NCBI RefSeq assembly: GCF_014635825.1
Contig: NZ_BMDO01000001.1
Span: 124,001-188,000, forward strand
DNA from: Mucilaginibacter galii
GTDB taxonomy: Bacteria > Bacteroidota > Bacteroidia > Sphingobacteriales > Sphingobacteriaceae
Direction of reading: 5' to 3'
Length of the DNA: 64,000 nt
In this document: in pieces, positions 25,382-34,166 of the stretch
How positions within the stretch are numbered: position 1 is the stretch's first letter
How the letters are laid out: each line of letters starts with the position of its first letter
Program-made: the position numbers and the translations under genes
Notes under the pieces: model-generated
Told to the model about the DNA's origin: nothing
Databases searched by the model: none
What the model saw: only the letters and a program-made list of their open reading frames with translations

Positions 25382-26392
25382 TTATTCGTAATGTTTTTTG
25401 TTCCGGATAATGTTTTCCATGGTCCACTCTATATCCACCCGCTTGGGCTCCGACCGTATAGGGCAGTTGGGCATGCTGCAATAATGGCAACACTCGGGCA
25501 GGCATGGGTCGGTATGTATAAACAGTTCAGTTGGCACACCTGCCTTTTCATTGATCAATTTGTCTACCAGTGTTACTTCCTGATGCACCCTATTCAAATC
25601 AAAATAGTTTGGCAGCGTCATATGGCAATCCAGGTGTAGCTCATGACCATACTTTTGAGCACGAAGGTTATGTATATCTATCCACTCAGGCTTGCGCTGA
25701 TCGTTAAGCACTTCAATAATGTGCTCTACTACGGCAAAGTCTGTCTCGTCCATTAAACCGGCAACCGATTTACGCACCAGCCGATAGCCGCTGTAGCATA
25801 TATAAATGCCTACTAGGATAGACAATACGCTATCCAGCCATAAATAATGGGTAAAGTAAATGAGCAATAAACCCACTACCAATCCGCCACTGGTTACCAT
25901 ATCGGTCAGTAAGTGGCGCCCGTCGGCATCAAGTGTTAAAGATTTAAGCGTTTTCCCCTTATTTATCATGTAGTAACCCAAGCCGCCGTTAATGGCGCCG
26001 GTTACCCCTATAATAATAGCACCCACCAGCAAATCATGTACGGGTTGCGGATTGATCAAACTATATCCGGCTTTAAACAAGATACCGATCCCGGCTATTG
26101 AAATGAGTGCACCTTCCAAAAAAACGGAGAAGAATTCAATTTTACCATGCCCGTAAGGATGGTTTTCATCGCGCGGCTGCGAGGCTATGTAAATGCTGAA
26201 TAGCGCGAATGAACTGGCCACCACGTTTACAATGCTTTCGGCAGCATCGGTAAGCACAAAGTTTGATGAAGTTATAAAGTAGGCGCTGAACTTTGCCAGC
26301 ATCAACACCACACTCACCACCAGCGCTACAATTATAATATTCCGTTTTTCGTTCACAGTAGTATTTCTGGGCAAATTTAATGATAAGCTCAT
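25382..26392 (-). CDS. Cation diffusion facilitator transporter with Cys-rich tail
   Basis: Inner-membrane metal efflux antiporter (Zn, Fe, Co or Mn). The 336-residue protein has about five or six membrane helices, with the metal site residues of helix II (LTDAAESIVNVV) and helix V (DGRHLLTDMV), an interhelix loop with PRDENHPYGHGK, and a C-terminal cytosolic CTD (about 220-295). Unusually, the end carries a Cys cluster: C297, C301, C302, C305 and C310 with H303 (CLPECCHYCSMPNC), which could bind metal and gate transport. It is the first gene of the operon with NUDIX, bioA and the ferritin-like protein. A Fe/Zn efflux role next to a probable diiron protein is suggestive but not proved. Confidence 0.9.
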   Translation of the reverse strand: MSLSLNLPRNTTVNEKRNIIIVALVVSVVLMLAKFSAYFITSSNFVLTDAAESIVNVVASSFALFSIYIASQPRDENHPYGHGKIEFFSVFLEGALISIAGIGILFKAGYSLINPQPVHDLLVGAIIIGVTGAINGGLGYYMINKGKTLKSLTLDADGRHLLTDMVTSGGLVVGLLLIYFTHYLWLDSVLSILVGIYICYSGYRLVRKSVAGLMDETDFAVVEHIIEVLNDQRKPEWIDIHNLRAQKYGHELHLDCHMTLPNYFDLNRVHQEVTLVDKLINEKAGVPTELFIHTDPCLPECCHYCSMPNCPIRSEPKRVDIEWTMENIIRNKKHYE

Positions 26393-26415
26393 TAAATACG
26401 GGTAAAGTAATTTTC

Positions 26416-26423
26416 TATATTTG
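26416..26423 (+). promoter_or_regulatory. -7 element for the aminotransferase
   Basis: TATATTTG, perfect consensus, 20 nt before the ATG at 26444. Confidence 0.6.
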
Positions 26424-26443
26424 CCACAAATCAGTTTTTAACT

Positions 26444-27637
26444 ATGAACGCACTCAGTAACAGGATTAACAATCTTTCTGAATCTCAGACCATTAAAATG
26501 GCAAAAATGGGCCGCGAGCTGGCCGCAAAAGGTGTTGATGTGATTAGCCTAAGCTTTGGCGAACCCGATTTTCATACCCCTGAGCACATTAAGCAAGCTG
26601 CCAAGCAGGCCATGGACGATAACTTTACCTACTATACCCCAGTAGCAGGTTACCCTGAACTGCGTAAAGCCATTGTTCATAAGTTAAAAACTGAAAACAA
26701 CTTAGATTACGATTTTACCGACATTGTGGTATCTACCGGTGCCAAGCAGGCCATTGCCAACGCTGTTTTGTGTTTGGTTAACCCCGGCGAAGAAGTTATT
26801 ATTCCTACACCTTACTGGGTATCTTACTCTGAAGTAGTAAAACTAGCCGAAGGTAAAAGTGTATTTATTGATACCACGGTAGAAAGCAACTTTAAAATAT
26901 CGGCTCAACAATTAGAAGAGGCTATTACGCCTAATACTAAGCTGTTCATGTTCTCGTCGCCGTCAAACCCAACAGGTAGCTTGTACAGCAAAGCAGAACT
27001 TGCCGCCTTAGCTGAGGTTTTTGAACGTCATCCGCATGTATATATTTTATCGGATGAAATTTATGAGCACATTAATTATGTAGATGCCCATGAGTCTATT
27101 GCTCAGTTTTCTGCCATTAAAGACCGCGTGATCATCATCAATGGTTTCTCAAAAGCTTACGCTATGACCGGCTGGCGCATTGGCTACACAGCATCGAGCA
27201 AAGAACTGGCTACAGCCTTTGATAAAATGCAGGGACAAATTACTTCGGGCACTTGCTCTATTACCCAGCGTGCCGGTACGGCTGCTTATATGGGTGGTTT
27301 AGATTCGGTATTGCAAATGCGTACGGAATTTAAAAAACGCCGCGACCTTGTTTACGGTTTGCTGCAAGATATTGAAGGATTGAAAGTAAACCTGCCTGAA
27401 GGTGCCTTCTATTTCTTCCCTAACGTAACCAGCTTTTTCGGTAAATCTTTCAATGGCAAGGTAATTAACGATGCTGACGAATTAAGTATCTACCTTTTAG
27501 AAGAGGCTCATGTAGCTGTTGTGGGCGGCGATTCATTTGGCGATCCAAAGTCTATCCGTATCTCTTACGCAGCTGCCGAAGATAAATTGATTGAGGCGGT
27601 TAAACGTATCAAGAATGCATTAGGGCAATTACAGTAA
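26444..27637 (+). CDS. PLP-dependent aminotransferase (aspartate aminotransferase type, class I)
   Basis: Fold-type I transaminase, most like AspB-type aspartate aminotransferases. The 397 residues include LSFGEPDFHTP, VVSTGAKQAIANAV, SPSNPTGSLYS, ILSDEIYEHI (Asp to PLP) and the PLP lysine in INGFSKAYAMTGWRIGY, then the C-terminal VVGGDSFGDPKSIRISYA. Substrate could also include other amino acids or prephenate. It starts with a perfect -7 element 20 nt upstream and ends at a 40-nt perfect palindrome terminator. It is divergent from the CDF operon. Confidence 0.93.
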   Translation: MNALSNRINNLSESQTIKMAKMGRELAAKGVDVISLSFGEPDFHTPEHIKQAAKQAMDDNFTYYTPVAGYPELRKAIVHKLKTENNLDYDFTDIVVSTGAKQAIANAVLCLVNPGEEVIIPTPYWVSYSEVVKLAEGKSVFIDTTVESNFKISAQQLEEAITPNTKLFMFSSPSNPTGSLYSKAELAALAEVFERHPHVYILSDEIYEHINYVDAHESIAQFSAIKDRVIIINGFSKAYAMTGWRIGYTASSKELATAFDKMQGQITSGTCSITQRAGTAAYMGGLDSVLQMRTEFKKRRDLVYGLLQDIEGLKVNLPEGAFYFFPNVTSFFGKSFNGKVINDADELSIYLLEEAHVAVVGGDSFGDPKSIRISYAAAEDKLIEAVKRIKNALGQLQ

Positions 27638-27652
27638 CATACCCCAATATTT

Positions 27653-27692
27653 AAAAAAGAAGGCCCGTTCAATTGAACGGGCCTTCTTTTTT
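27653..27692 (+). terminator. Perfect 40-nt palindrome terminator
   Basis: Two 20-base arms, AAAAAAGAAGGCCCGTTCAA and its exact complement, with A and T runs at both ends. It follows the aminotransferase stop by 15 nt and could act on both strands. Confidence 0.93.
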
Positions 27693-27721
27693 ATGGCTCT
27701 GCAATACATCATTAACAAAAA

Positions 27722-27752
27722 AAGCGTTAAAGCAGCAACTGCTTTAACGCTT
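27722..27752 (-). terminator. Terminator after the first beta-barrel gene
   Basis: On the minus strand AAGCGTTAAAGCAG pairs perfectly with CTGCTTTAACGCTT across three bases and is followed by a T run. Confidence 0.9.
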
Positions 27753-27794
27753 ACATTATAATTTGTGAGGGTTGTCTTTTTATAAAAACTCCTT

Positions 27795-28355
27795 TTAGAG
27801 GTTAAACGAGTAAGCAGCCCGTAGTGCAATAAAGCTTACATATGCGTTGTGATGACTGATGTTTTCGTAACGAAAAGATACATCGAGGTGATTAGTTTCG
27901 TACCCGATTGATGGAGCAAGCGTTTTACCTAAATGTGATTGTGATTTACTGTCGATATACGGGTCGGCATAAACTAAACCAACCTCGCCACCTAAATAAA
28001 ACTCCGGCAAGAAGTAGGCTTTAGCACCTAATTTTACAGGAACCATTTTAAGGTCGGGACGTAGATCAGGGTTAGTGCCAAACACGCGGCTGTTATCTGC
28101 AGTTAATACACTGTAACCAACACCGAAAGTTAAGCCTAAGTTTTGGGTAATATCATACTGAAACTTTGCAGAAACACCAAACCCAGGGTTGTAGGTTTTA
28201 CTACCTGGGTTGATATTGTACAAACCTTCAACACCTACATTGACGTGATACACGTACTGGCTATAACGTTCGTTATTACCAAGCAACTGAGCTTTAACGG
28301 TGCTTACGCTAAAAACGGTCGCGATCAGGAGGAGGATACGTAAAGTGTTTTTCAT
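27795..28355 (-). CDS. Outer-membrane beta-barrel protein, paralogue 1
   Basis: A 186-residue exported protein with signal peptide (MKNTLRILLLIATVFSVSTVKAQ) and alternating aromatic/hydrophobic pattern of an eight-strand barrel: FGVSAKFQYDITQNLGLTFGVGY, VPVKLGAKAYFLPEFYLGGEVG, and the C-terminal strand ALRAAYSFNL, ending in a BAM-type Phe-x-Leu. The next gene (28594-29187) has the same plan and related strands, so the two are tandem paralogues. Function unknown; small OmpA/OmpW-like barrels are the nearest picture. The leader of about 240 nt is AT-rich. Confidence 0.85.
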   Translation of the reverse strand: MKNTLRILLLIATVFSVSTVKAQLLGNNERYSQYVYHVNVGVEGLYNINPGSKTYNPGFGVSAKFQYDITQNLGLTFGVGYSVLTADNSRVFGTNPDLRPDLKMVPVKLGAKAYFLPEFYLGGEVGLVYADPYIDSKSQSHLGKTLAPSIGYETNHLDVSFRYENISHHNAYVSFIALRAAYSFNL

Positions 28356-28537
28356 TGCCGTATGTGATAATTTTTAATTCTTACGAATATAATAGTTATA
28401 ATTAACATTTACATAAAATATTTATTTTTATTAAAGAAAATACTATGATTGTAACTATAAATTAGAATATTATCAATAAAGTATGGATATATTAACAACT
28501 GATGCCTGAATCGGTATTTAACTAATGGTTATAAACA

Positions 28538-28573
28538 AACAACGGCCATATGCTAATGCATATGGCCGTTGTT
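28538..28573 (-). terminator. Terminator after the second beta-barrel gene
   Basis: AACAACGGCCATATGC pairs perfectly with its complement across TAAT; a T-rich stretch follows on the minus strand. Confidence 0.88.
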
Positions 28574-28593
28574 ATAGTTGAATACTTATTTAA

Positions 28594-29187
28594 TTACAGT
28601 TTAAAACCGTAAGCTAAACGTGCTGCAACCATACCGTAGTTGTTATTGTTACCTGAGAAGTTTTCATAACGTACGCCCAAGTCAACGTTACTCCATGAGT
28701 AACCTACACCCGGAGCTAAGATCAGCTTAGTAGCTTTCTCGTTATAATCTCCTGTACGGCCTCTGTAGGCATCTTTAGTTTCAAATCCGGCACCAACTTC
28801 GCCAGCAACATAAAAACCATCACCTATGTAAGCTTTTAAACCAGCTTTAACTGGTACAATACCAAAGTCAACATTTTTTTGAGTAACGCGGGTTACGGTT
28901 GTACCACTCGGGATTTCATAAGTATTTTCTTTTCCGAAGAAGTTGTAATAACCTGAAGTTATTGTAAGGGCTAAGTTATTGTTGATACCATATTGTAAAC
29001 GGGCGGTACCACCTAAACCTGCATTAGAAATGTTGTGCAGATTACCGGTTGGCGCCATACCTTCAATACCGATACCGAATCTCCAGGCATTAGCAGGAGT
29101 TGCTGATTGAGCTTTAACTACGTTAGCTGAGAATAAAGATGCAACTGCAATTGAAGCGGCTGCTATTGTTTTTGTTAAATTTTTCAT
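28594..29187 (-). CDS. Outer-membrane beta-barrel protein, paralogue 2
   Basis: A 197-residue exported protein with signal peptide (to about VVKAQ, residue 27). The strands YGINNNLALTITSGYYNFF, VPVKAGLKAYIGDGFYVAGEVG and the terminal MVAARLAYGFKL align in plan with the neighbour at 27795-28355, which suggests tandem duplication. It ends with the barrel signature. A TGTACAA/TTGTACA palindrome lies 37 nt upstream of the start and may be an operator. The cargo or ligand is unknown. Confidence 0.85.
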   Translation of the reverse strand: MKNLTKTIAAASIAVASLFSANVVKAQSATPANAWRFGIGIEGMAPTGNLHNISNAGLGGTARLQYGINNNLALTITSGYYNFFGKENTYEIPSGTTVTRVTQKNVDFGIVPVKAGLKAYIGDGFYVAGEVGAGFETKDAYRGRTGDYNEKATKLILAPGVGYSWSNVDLGVRYENFSGNNNNYGMVAARLAYGFKL

Positions 29188-29223
29188 TTTTGTTTTTTTA
29201 AACTTGTGAATTACCTTAAGTCA

Positions 29224-29239
29224 TGTACAAAATTGTACA
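29224..29239 (-). promoter_or_regulatory. TGTACAA-AA-TTGTACA palindrome
   Basis: Perfect 7-bp arms around AA, 37 nt upstream of the barrel gene start. A further TTGTACAA lies at 29504-29511. Likely a dimeric regulator site. Confidence 0.5.
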
Positions 29240-29571
29240 CAGTGCTCTTAACAAATACTTTGCCACTGCTTCTAATTATAGCACAAACCCTAAGTGAAGC
29301 ATGGGTTAAACGGGCAACTTTAAGAATTAGCTCACTTTACACCTTTTAAGCATATGATTGATATTCAATGCTGTTTTTGTATTTGATTCGTTCTATTTTA
29401 ACTAATCATCATCTTAATGTTAAAATCATAGGACAATAACGCACGGGGTGATGAGAAGGTATGAACGAGGTGTATTTGTTTTGGAACAGCAACAAATTTG
29501 TTATTGTACAAGGACAAGTGATGACAGTAAAGCTAAGAGTAATCGCCAGTAAAAGTCTTTCATAAAATGCA

Positions 29572-29624
29572 AAAGCAGCGTCGACTGATACACCTTAAAT
29601 TAGAGTATCAATCGACGCTGCTTT
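29572..29624 (-). terminator. Terminator of the RND efflux operon
   Basis: AAAGCAGCGTCGA pairs with TCGACGCTGCTTT, extended inward by TGATAC/GTATCA with one mismatch. It starts 28 nt past the permease stop. Confidence 0.85.
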
Positions 29625-29652
29625 GCTTATGATATAGTATTTAGCTAAATAG

Positions 29653-32600
29653 CTATTCTTCGTGCGGAGGTAATTGTTTCATATCAGGAACAGCGGCATT
29701 GTGACCCGGGTTCTTTTGCATTTCGGCAAGCTTTTTACCGTAAGCAAACTTGGTAATGATATAGTATAATACGGGAACAATAAATATAGCCAGAGAAGTT
29801 GCGGCCAACATACCGCCAAATACTGTCCAACCAATAGTTTTACGTGCCTCAGCACCTGCTCCTGCAGCAAACAACAAAGGCACTACACCCAATATGAATG
29901 CCAATGAGGTCATGATAATAGGTCGTAGACGCAGTCTTACAGCTTCTAACACGGCCTGTTCAAGTTCATGCCCGGCATCTACCCGCTCCTTGGCGAACTC
30001 TACGATAAGGATCGCATTTTTGGCCGAAAGCCCTATGAGCGTGATCAAACCAATTTGAGCATATACGTTATTGTTTAAGCTTGGTAAAAAGGTAAGGAAT
30101 AATATAGCACCGAATGCACCCAACGGTACCGCTAATAACACAGAGAAAGGAACTGACCAGCTTTCATATAATGCTGCCAGGAACAAGAATACAAACCCGA
30201 TGGACAGAGCGAAAATATAAACCGTTTTTGAACCTGACAACAACTCCTCGCGGCTTAGGCCCGAAAACTCGTAACCATAACCTTCAGGTAAGTATTGTGC
30301 AGCTGTTTCCTGCAAGGCTGTGATAGCATCACCACTACTGTAACCCGGCGCCGGACTACCGTTAATTTCTGCCGAGCGGAACAAGTTATAGTGCGATATC
30401 AATGGAGCATTCTCTATTACCTTGTAAGATGTTAAGGTACTTAAAGGTACCATTGAACCGCTTGAGTTACGAACAAAGTACTGACCGAGGTTTTGTATGC
30501 TTGTTCTGTATGCGGTGTCAGCCTGGGCCACCACCCTGAAGTTACGCCCGTAAATGGTAAAATCGTTGATGTAGGCACTACCCAAATAAGTTTGTATGGC
30601 GTTATTGATATCTGATATCTGAATACCCAAACGTTTGGCTTTCTCGCGGTCTACCGTTAACTGGTATGCCGGCGTACGAGCCGTAAAGAAGGAGAACGAA
30701 CGGGCAATCTCTTTACGTTTCCCTAAGGCTGCAATGAAGCCCTGCATCGTCTTTTCAAAATTCTTTATATCTCCGCCGGCCTGTTTCTCTTCCAAAATGA
30801 ACGAGAAACCTGCTGTGTTACCTAAACCCGGAATGGCAGGCGGCTGGATAACCACCACGCTCGCCTCTTTATATTTGGCCAAACGTTGCTGTAATGTAGC
30901 CACAATACCGGCTGCATTTTCACCATCGCCTTTACGTTCGTCCCACGGTTTTAACTGAACGAATATAGTAGCACTGTTAGATTTACTGGCAAAGTTTACC
31001 GCATTCAAACCACCTAAAGCTGCGTAATGCCCAATGCCCGGTACGCTATCCAAGGTATGCATCATCCTGTTAAGCATATTTACAGTACGCTCGGTTGATG
31101 AACCTTCGGGCAGATCGTAGGTCACATAAATACGACCCTCATCTTCAATAGGTAAGAAACCCGAAGGTTTACCTTTAAATAAGAGGATGGTCCCTATTAT
31201 AACACATACCAGTAAAATAATAACCAGCTTTGAGGCTTTAATACTTTTATCAACGCCGTTGGTATAGCGATGACTTACGCGCCCAAACCAATTATTGAAT
31301 TTAAAGAAAAAGCGATCTAACCAACCTTTAGAGTTCTCATCAATTTTATGCGGCTTCAGTAAGATGGTACACAATGCAGGCGTTAACGACAAGGCCACAA
31401 AAGCCGAGATCAGTACCGAGATCGCAATCGTAATCGCAAATTGTTGGTATAGCCTGCCCACAATACCCGGAACAAAGCCTACCGGTACAAACACCGCCGC
31501 CAAAATCAAGGCAATGGCTATTACCGGGGCCGATATATCTTTCATGGCATGTTCCGTGGCTTCGCGGGGCGACATGTCTTCTTCGTCCATGTAATGCTGT
31601 ACAGCCTCAACCACCACAATGGCATCATCCACCACAATACCGATAGCTAGTACGAAACCGAACAACGTTAATGTGTTAATGGTAAAGTGGAGTGGTATAA
31701 AGAAAATAAACGTACCTATAATAGATACCGGGATGGCTAGTACCGGAATTAAAGTGGCCCGCCAGCTTTGCAGGAACAGGAATACCACAATTACGACCAG
31801 CGCTAAGGCTTCTAATAATGTATGGATTACTTCTTCAACGGATACCTTTACCACTGTTACCGATTCAAACGGCACCACATAGCTTACATCCGCAGGGAAA
31901 GTCTTCTTTAAAGTTTCCATGGTAGCGTAAACGCCTTCGGCGGTCTCGAGTGAGTTACTGTTCGGCGCCTGGTAAACCAGTAGATATGAGGCACGCTTAC
32001 CATCAACAAAGGAGTTACCGGTATAATTGAATTTACCTAACTGTACACGGGCTACATCTTTTAAGTGTACCAATGCTCCTGTATTAGGCTGTGTACGAAC
32101 AATAATGTTCTCAAATTCTTCTGGCTTAACTAAACGGCCCTTGGTGAGTACAGTGTACTCAAAGGTTTGCCCGTTTAATTGCGGTGGAGCACCCACGGTA
32201 CCTGCGGCAACCTGCACGTTTTGTTCTTGCAGGGCGCCGGTTACATCGGCAGCCGTCATACCGTACGAGGCCAGTTTATCAGGCTTCAGCCAAATACGCA
32301 TACTGAAATCATCGGCACGGGTAAATACGTCACCCACACCTTTAGTACGTAACAAGGCATCGCGCACAAATACGTTGGTATAGTTATCTATATAGGTAAC
32401 GTCATGCGTGCCTTTAGGCGAGTACATGGCAACCAGCATTAAAATACTAGGGTTACGCTTACGAACCGTTAAACCCAAACGTTGAACCTCCTGCGGTAAA
32501 GTGGGCTGTGCAATACTTACACGGTTTTGTACGTCAAGCGCAGCAATGTTAATATCAGTTCCTACCTCAAAGTTAACCGTCATGCTCATTTGACCATTAC

Positions 32601-32853
32601 CGGTACTGTTACTTTGAAGGTACGTCATGCCGGGAGTACCGTTCACCTGCACCTCTACGGGGGTGGCTACCGTTTGTTCTACCGTTAAGGCATCGGCGCC
32701 GGTGTAGGTACCTGTTACCTGTACAGTAGGCGGTGTAATATCCGGGTACTGCCCAATAGGTAAACTCATTATGGCCAAGATACCCACGATCACAATTACC
32801 AGCGAGATAACTATGGCCGTAACCGGTCGTCTTATAAATACATCTGCGATCAT
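29653..32853 (-). CDS. RND efflux permease, hydrophobe/amphiphile type (AcrB-like)
   Basis: Proton-driven inner-membrane multidrug exporter, the pump of a TolC-type tripartite complex. At 1066 residues it has the full length. The N-terminus MIADVFIRRPVTAIVISLVIVIVG is typical, and the TM4 proton-relay region is readable as GIVVDDAIVVVEAV with the two Asp. Further motifs are GRLYQQFAITIAISVLISAFVALSLTPALC, PGFSFILEEKQ-like porter segments, and the second-half LIGLSAKNAILIVEFA. Adaptor and outer-membrane genes lie directly upstream on the same strand. A CCCTCCC repeat separates it from the adaptor gene. Confidence 0.96.
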   Translation of the reverse strand: MIADVFIRRPVTAIVISLVIVIVGILAIMSLPIGQYPDITPPTVQVTGTYTGADALTVEQTVATPVEVQVNGTPGMTYLQSNSTGNGQMSMTVNFEVGTDINIAALDVQNRVSIAQPTLPQEVQRLGLTVRKRNPSILMLVAMYSPKGTHDVTYIDNYTNVFVRDALLRTKGVGDVFTRADDFSMRIWLKPDKLASYGMTAADVTGALQEQNVQVAAGTVGAPPQLNGQTFEYTVLTKGRLVKPEEFENIIVRTQPNTGALVHLKDVARVQLGKFNYTGNSFVDGKRASYLLVYQAPNSNSLETAEGVYATMETLKKTFPADVSYVVPFESVTVVKVSVEEVIHTLLEALALVVIVVFLFLQSWRATLIPVLAIPVSIIGTFIFFIPLHFTINTLTLFGFVLAIGIVVDDAIVVVEAVQHYMDEEDMSPREATEHAMKDISAPVIAIALILAAVFVPVGFVPGIVGRLYQQFAITIAISVLISAFVALSLTPALCTILLKPHKIDENSKGWLDRFFFKFNNWFGRVSHRYTNGVDKSIKASKLVIILLVCVIIGTILLFKGKPSGFLPIEDEGRIYVTYDLPEGSSTERTVNMLNRMMHTLDSVPGIGHYAALGGLNAVNFASKSNSATIFVQLKPWDERKGDGENAAGIVATLQQRLAKYKEASVVVIQPPAIPGLGNTAGFSFILEEKQAGGDIKNFEKTMQGFIAALGKRKEIARSFSFFTARTPAYQLTVDREKAKRLGIQISDINNAIQTYLGSAYINDFTIYGRNFRVVAQADTAYRTSIQNLGQYFVRNSSGSMVPLSTLTSYKVIENAPLISHYNLFRSAEINGSPAPGYSSGDAITALQETAAQYLPEGYGYEFSGLSREELLSGSKTVYIFALSIGFVFLFLAALYESWSVPFSVLLAVPLGAFGAILFLTFLPSLNNNVYAQIGLITLIGLSAKNAILIVEFAKERVDAGHELEQAVLEAVRLRLRPIIMTSLAFILGVVPLLFAAGAGAEARKTIGWTVFGGMLAATSLAIFIVPVLYYIITKFAYGKKLAEMQKNPGHNAAVPDMKQLPPHEE

Positions 32854-32876
32854 TATTCTTTATATTTTATTCGAGG

Positions 32877-32966
32877 AAGCCCCTCCCAAACCCTCCCCGG
32901 GAGGGAGGGCTTTGGAATATCATTTACTTTAAAGTCTCCCCTCCCGGGGGAGAATTAGAGGGGGCT
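32877..32966. repeat. Interspersed inverted repeat, CCCTCCC family, copy 3
   Basis: Begins AAGCCCCTCCCAAACCCTCC and ends GGGGGAGAATTAGAGGGGGCT. It sits inside the efflux operon between permease and adaptor genes and runs into the adaptor stop codon region (CTA at 32965-32967). Confidence 0.8.
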
Positions 32967-34152
32967 ACTGCTTTGGTTTTTCGGCACCGCCTTTACCCGA
33001 GTTTGCTCCTCCACCTTGCGCACCAGCGCCTCCGGCACCTGCCGTTGCTTGTGGTGCACCTAAAGTAATTTTACCACCATCGCGCAAACGTTGGAAACCA
33101 TCTGTTATAACTTTTTGCCCTTGTTCAAGTCCTTTCATTACAACCACTTGGTCGTTAATACGCGGACCTAAAGTTATTTTCTGCTGTTTTGCAATAGTAT
33201 CTTGGGCTAAGAACACAAAATATTCACCCATTTGCTCGGTAACAGCTTTAAATGGTATTTGCACTCTCTTGCCCGATTCATTATTAAGCACATTCAATAC
33301 TGCACTCATACCATCGCGCAAACTATCTTGCGGGTTGGCAAATTTCACGCGTACCTTAACTGTACCGGTGAGGCTGTTTACCCCACGGTCAATGGCATAA
33401 ATTCGGCCCACCTGATTGTACATGCTACCGCTGCTTAGTTTCAGGCGGAAAGTAGTATCAGTCGTGTTCTTTTGCAAATCGTAAAAGCGGTCAACGGTTT
33501 GCTCATTAATGGTAATATCGGCACCAATAGGATTTTCGCTCGATATGGTATTGAGCAAAGTTGTACCTGGCGTTACCTGTGCGCCTAAACGCACCTGCGA
33601 TATACCAATACGCCCAGTAAAAGGTGCCCTGATTTGTGAATAAGAAAGGTTAGTTTGTGCAGTAGTTACCCCTGCCCTACCCGATTGTACCTGAGCCTGT
33701 GCAGTAGCCAGCGTAGCAACAGCCTGATCATAGGTTTGACGGGCTACCGCATCCTGCTTTAACAGGAAGCTATAACGTTCGGCATCTTTTTGCGCACGTA
33801 CCAAGTTTGCCTGTGCACTGGCTAAAGTGGCACGGGCTTGCTGCAATGCAGCTTCAAAGGTACGCCTGTCTATTTCGTAAAGCAGCTTACCCTTAGGCAC
33901 TACTTCACCTTCTTTAAAGAAGATACCGGTAATAAAACCGGCTACCTGCGCACGCAGTTCAACGCTGCTCAAGGCAACTACGTTAGCCTGGTATTGGTCG
34001 TAATAGGTAGCATTTACAATTTTAGCTTCGGCAACGCTAACCGGTGTTGGTGGCGGTGCGGCCGAGGCAGCATCCTTGTTGTCTTTATTCTTACAACCCG
34101 TCCAAAGTAATAAAGCTAATGGTAAGGCCGAGAGGGTATATATTGCTTTCAT
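32965..34152 (-). CDS. RND efflux periplasmic adaptor (membrane fusion protein)
   Basis: Periplasmic lipoprotein that links the permease and the outer-membrane channel. The 395-residue product has a signal with lipobox near WTGC (Cys20), then the barrel-sandwich lipoyl half (QVAGFITGIFFKEGEVVPKGKLLYEID), a helical hairpin with Ala/Gln-rich repeats (ARATLASAQANLVRAQKD), the second lipoyl half (QIRAPFTGRIGISQVRLGAQV) and beta-barrel domains. The last ~30 residues are Gly/Ala-rich (GGAGAQGGGANSGKG) and presumably disordered. It begins 14 nt after the TolC gene and precedes the permease, with the repeat at 32877-32966 between. Confidence 0.94.
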   Translation of the reverse strand: MKAIYTLSALPLALLLWTGCKNKDNKDAASAAPPPTPVSVAEAKIVNATYYDQYQANVVALSSVELRAQVAGFITGIFFKEGEVVPKGKLLYEIDRRTFEAALQQARATLASAQANLVRAQKDAERYSFLLKQDAVARQTYDQAVATLATAQAQVQSGRAGVTTAQTNLSYSQIRAPFTGRIGISQVRLGAQVTPGTTLLNTISSENPIGADITINEQTVDRFYDLQKNTTDTTFRLKLSSGSMYNQVGRIYAIDRGVNSLTGTVKVRVKFANPQDSLRDGMSAVLNVLNNESGKRVQIPFKAVTEQMGEYFVFLAQDTIAKQQKITLGPRINDQVVVMKGLEQGQKVITDGFQRLRDGGKITLGAPQATAGAGGAGAQGGGANSGKGGAEKPKQ

Positions 34153-34166
34153 AATGTGTTAAATAT

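Larger units (their letters stand above)
29188..29652. other. Intergenic space between barrel gene and RND operon
   Basis: 465 nt with no supported ORF. It holds a palindrome at 29224-29239, a related TTGTACAA at 29504-29511, and the efflux-operon terminator at 29572-29624. The rest is AT-rich with no recognisable RNA gene. Confidence 0.5.
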
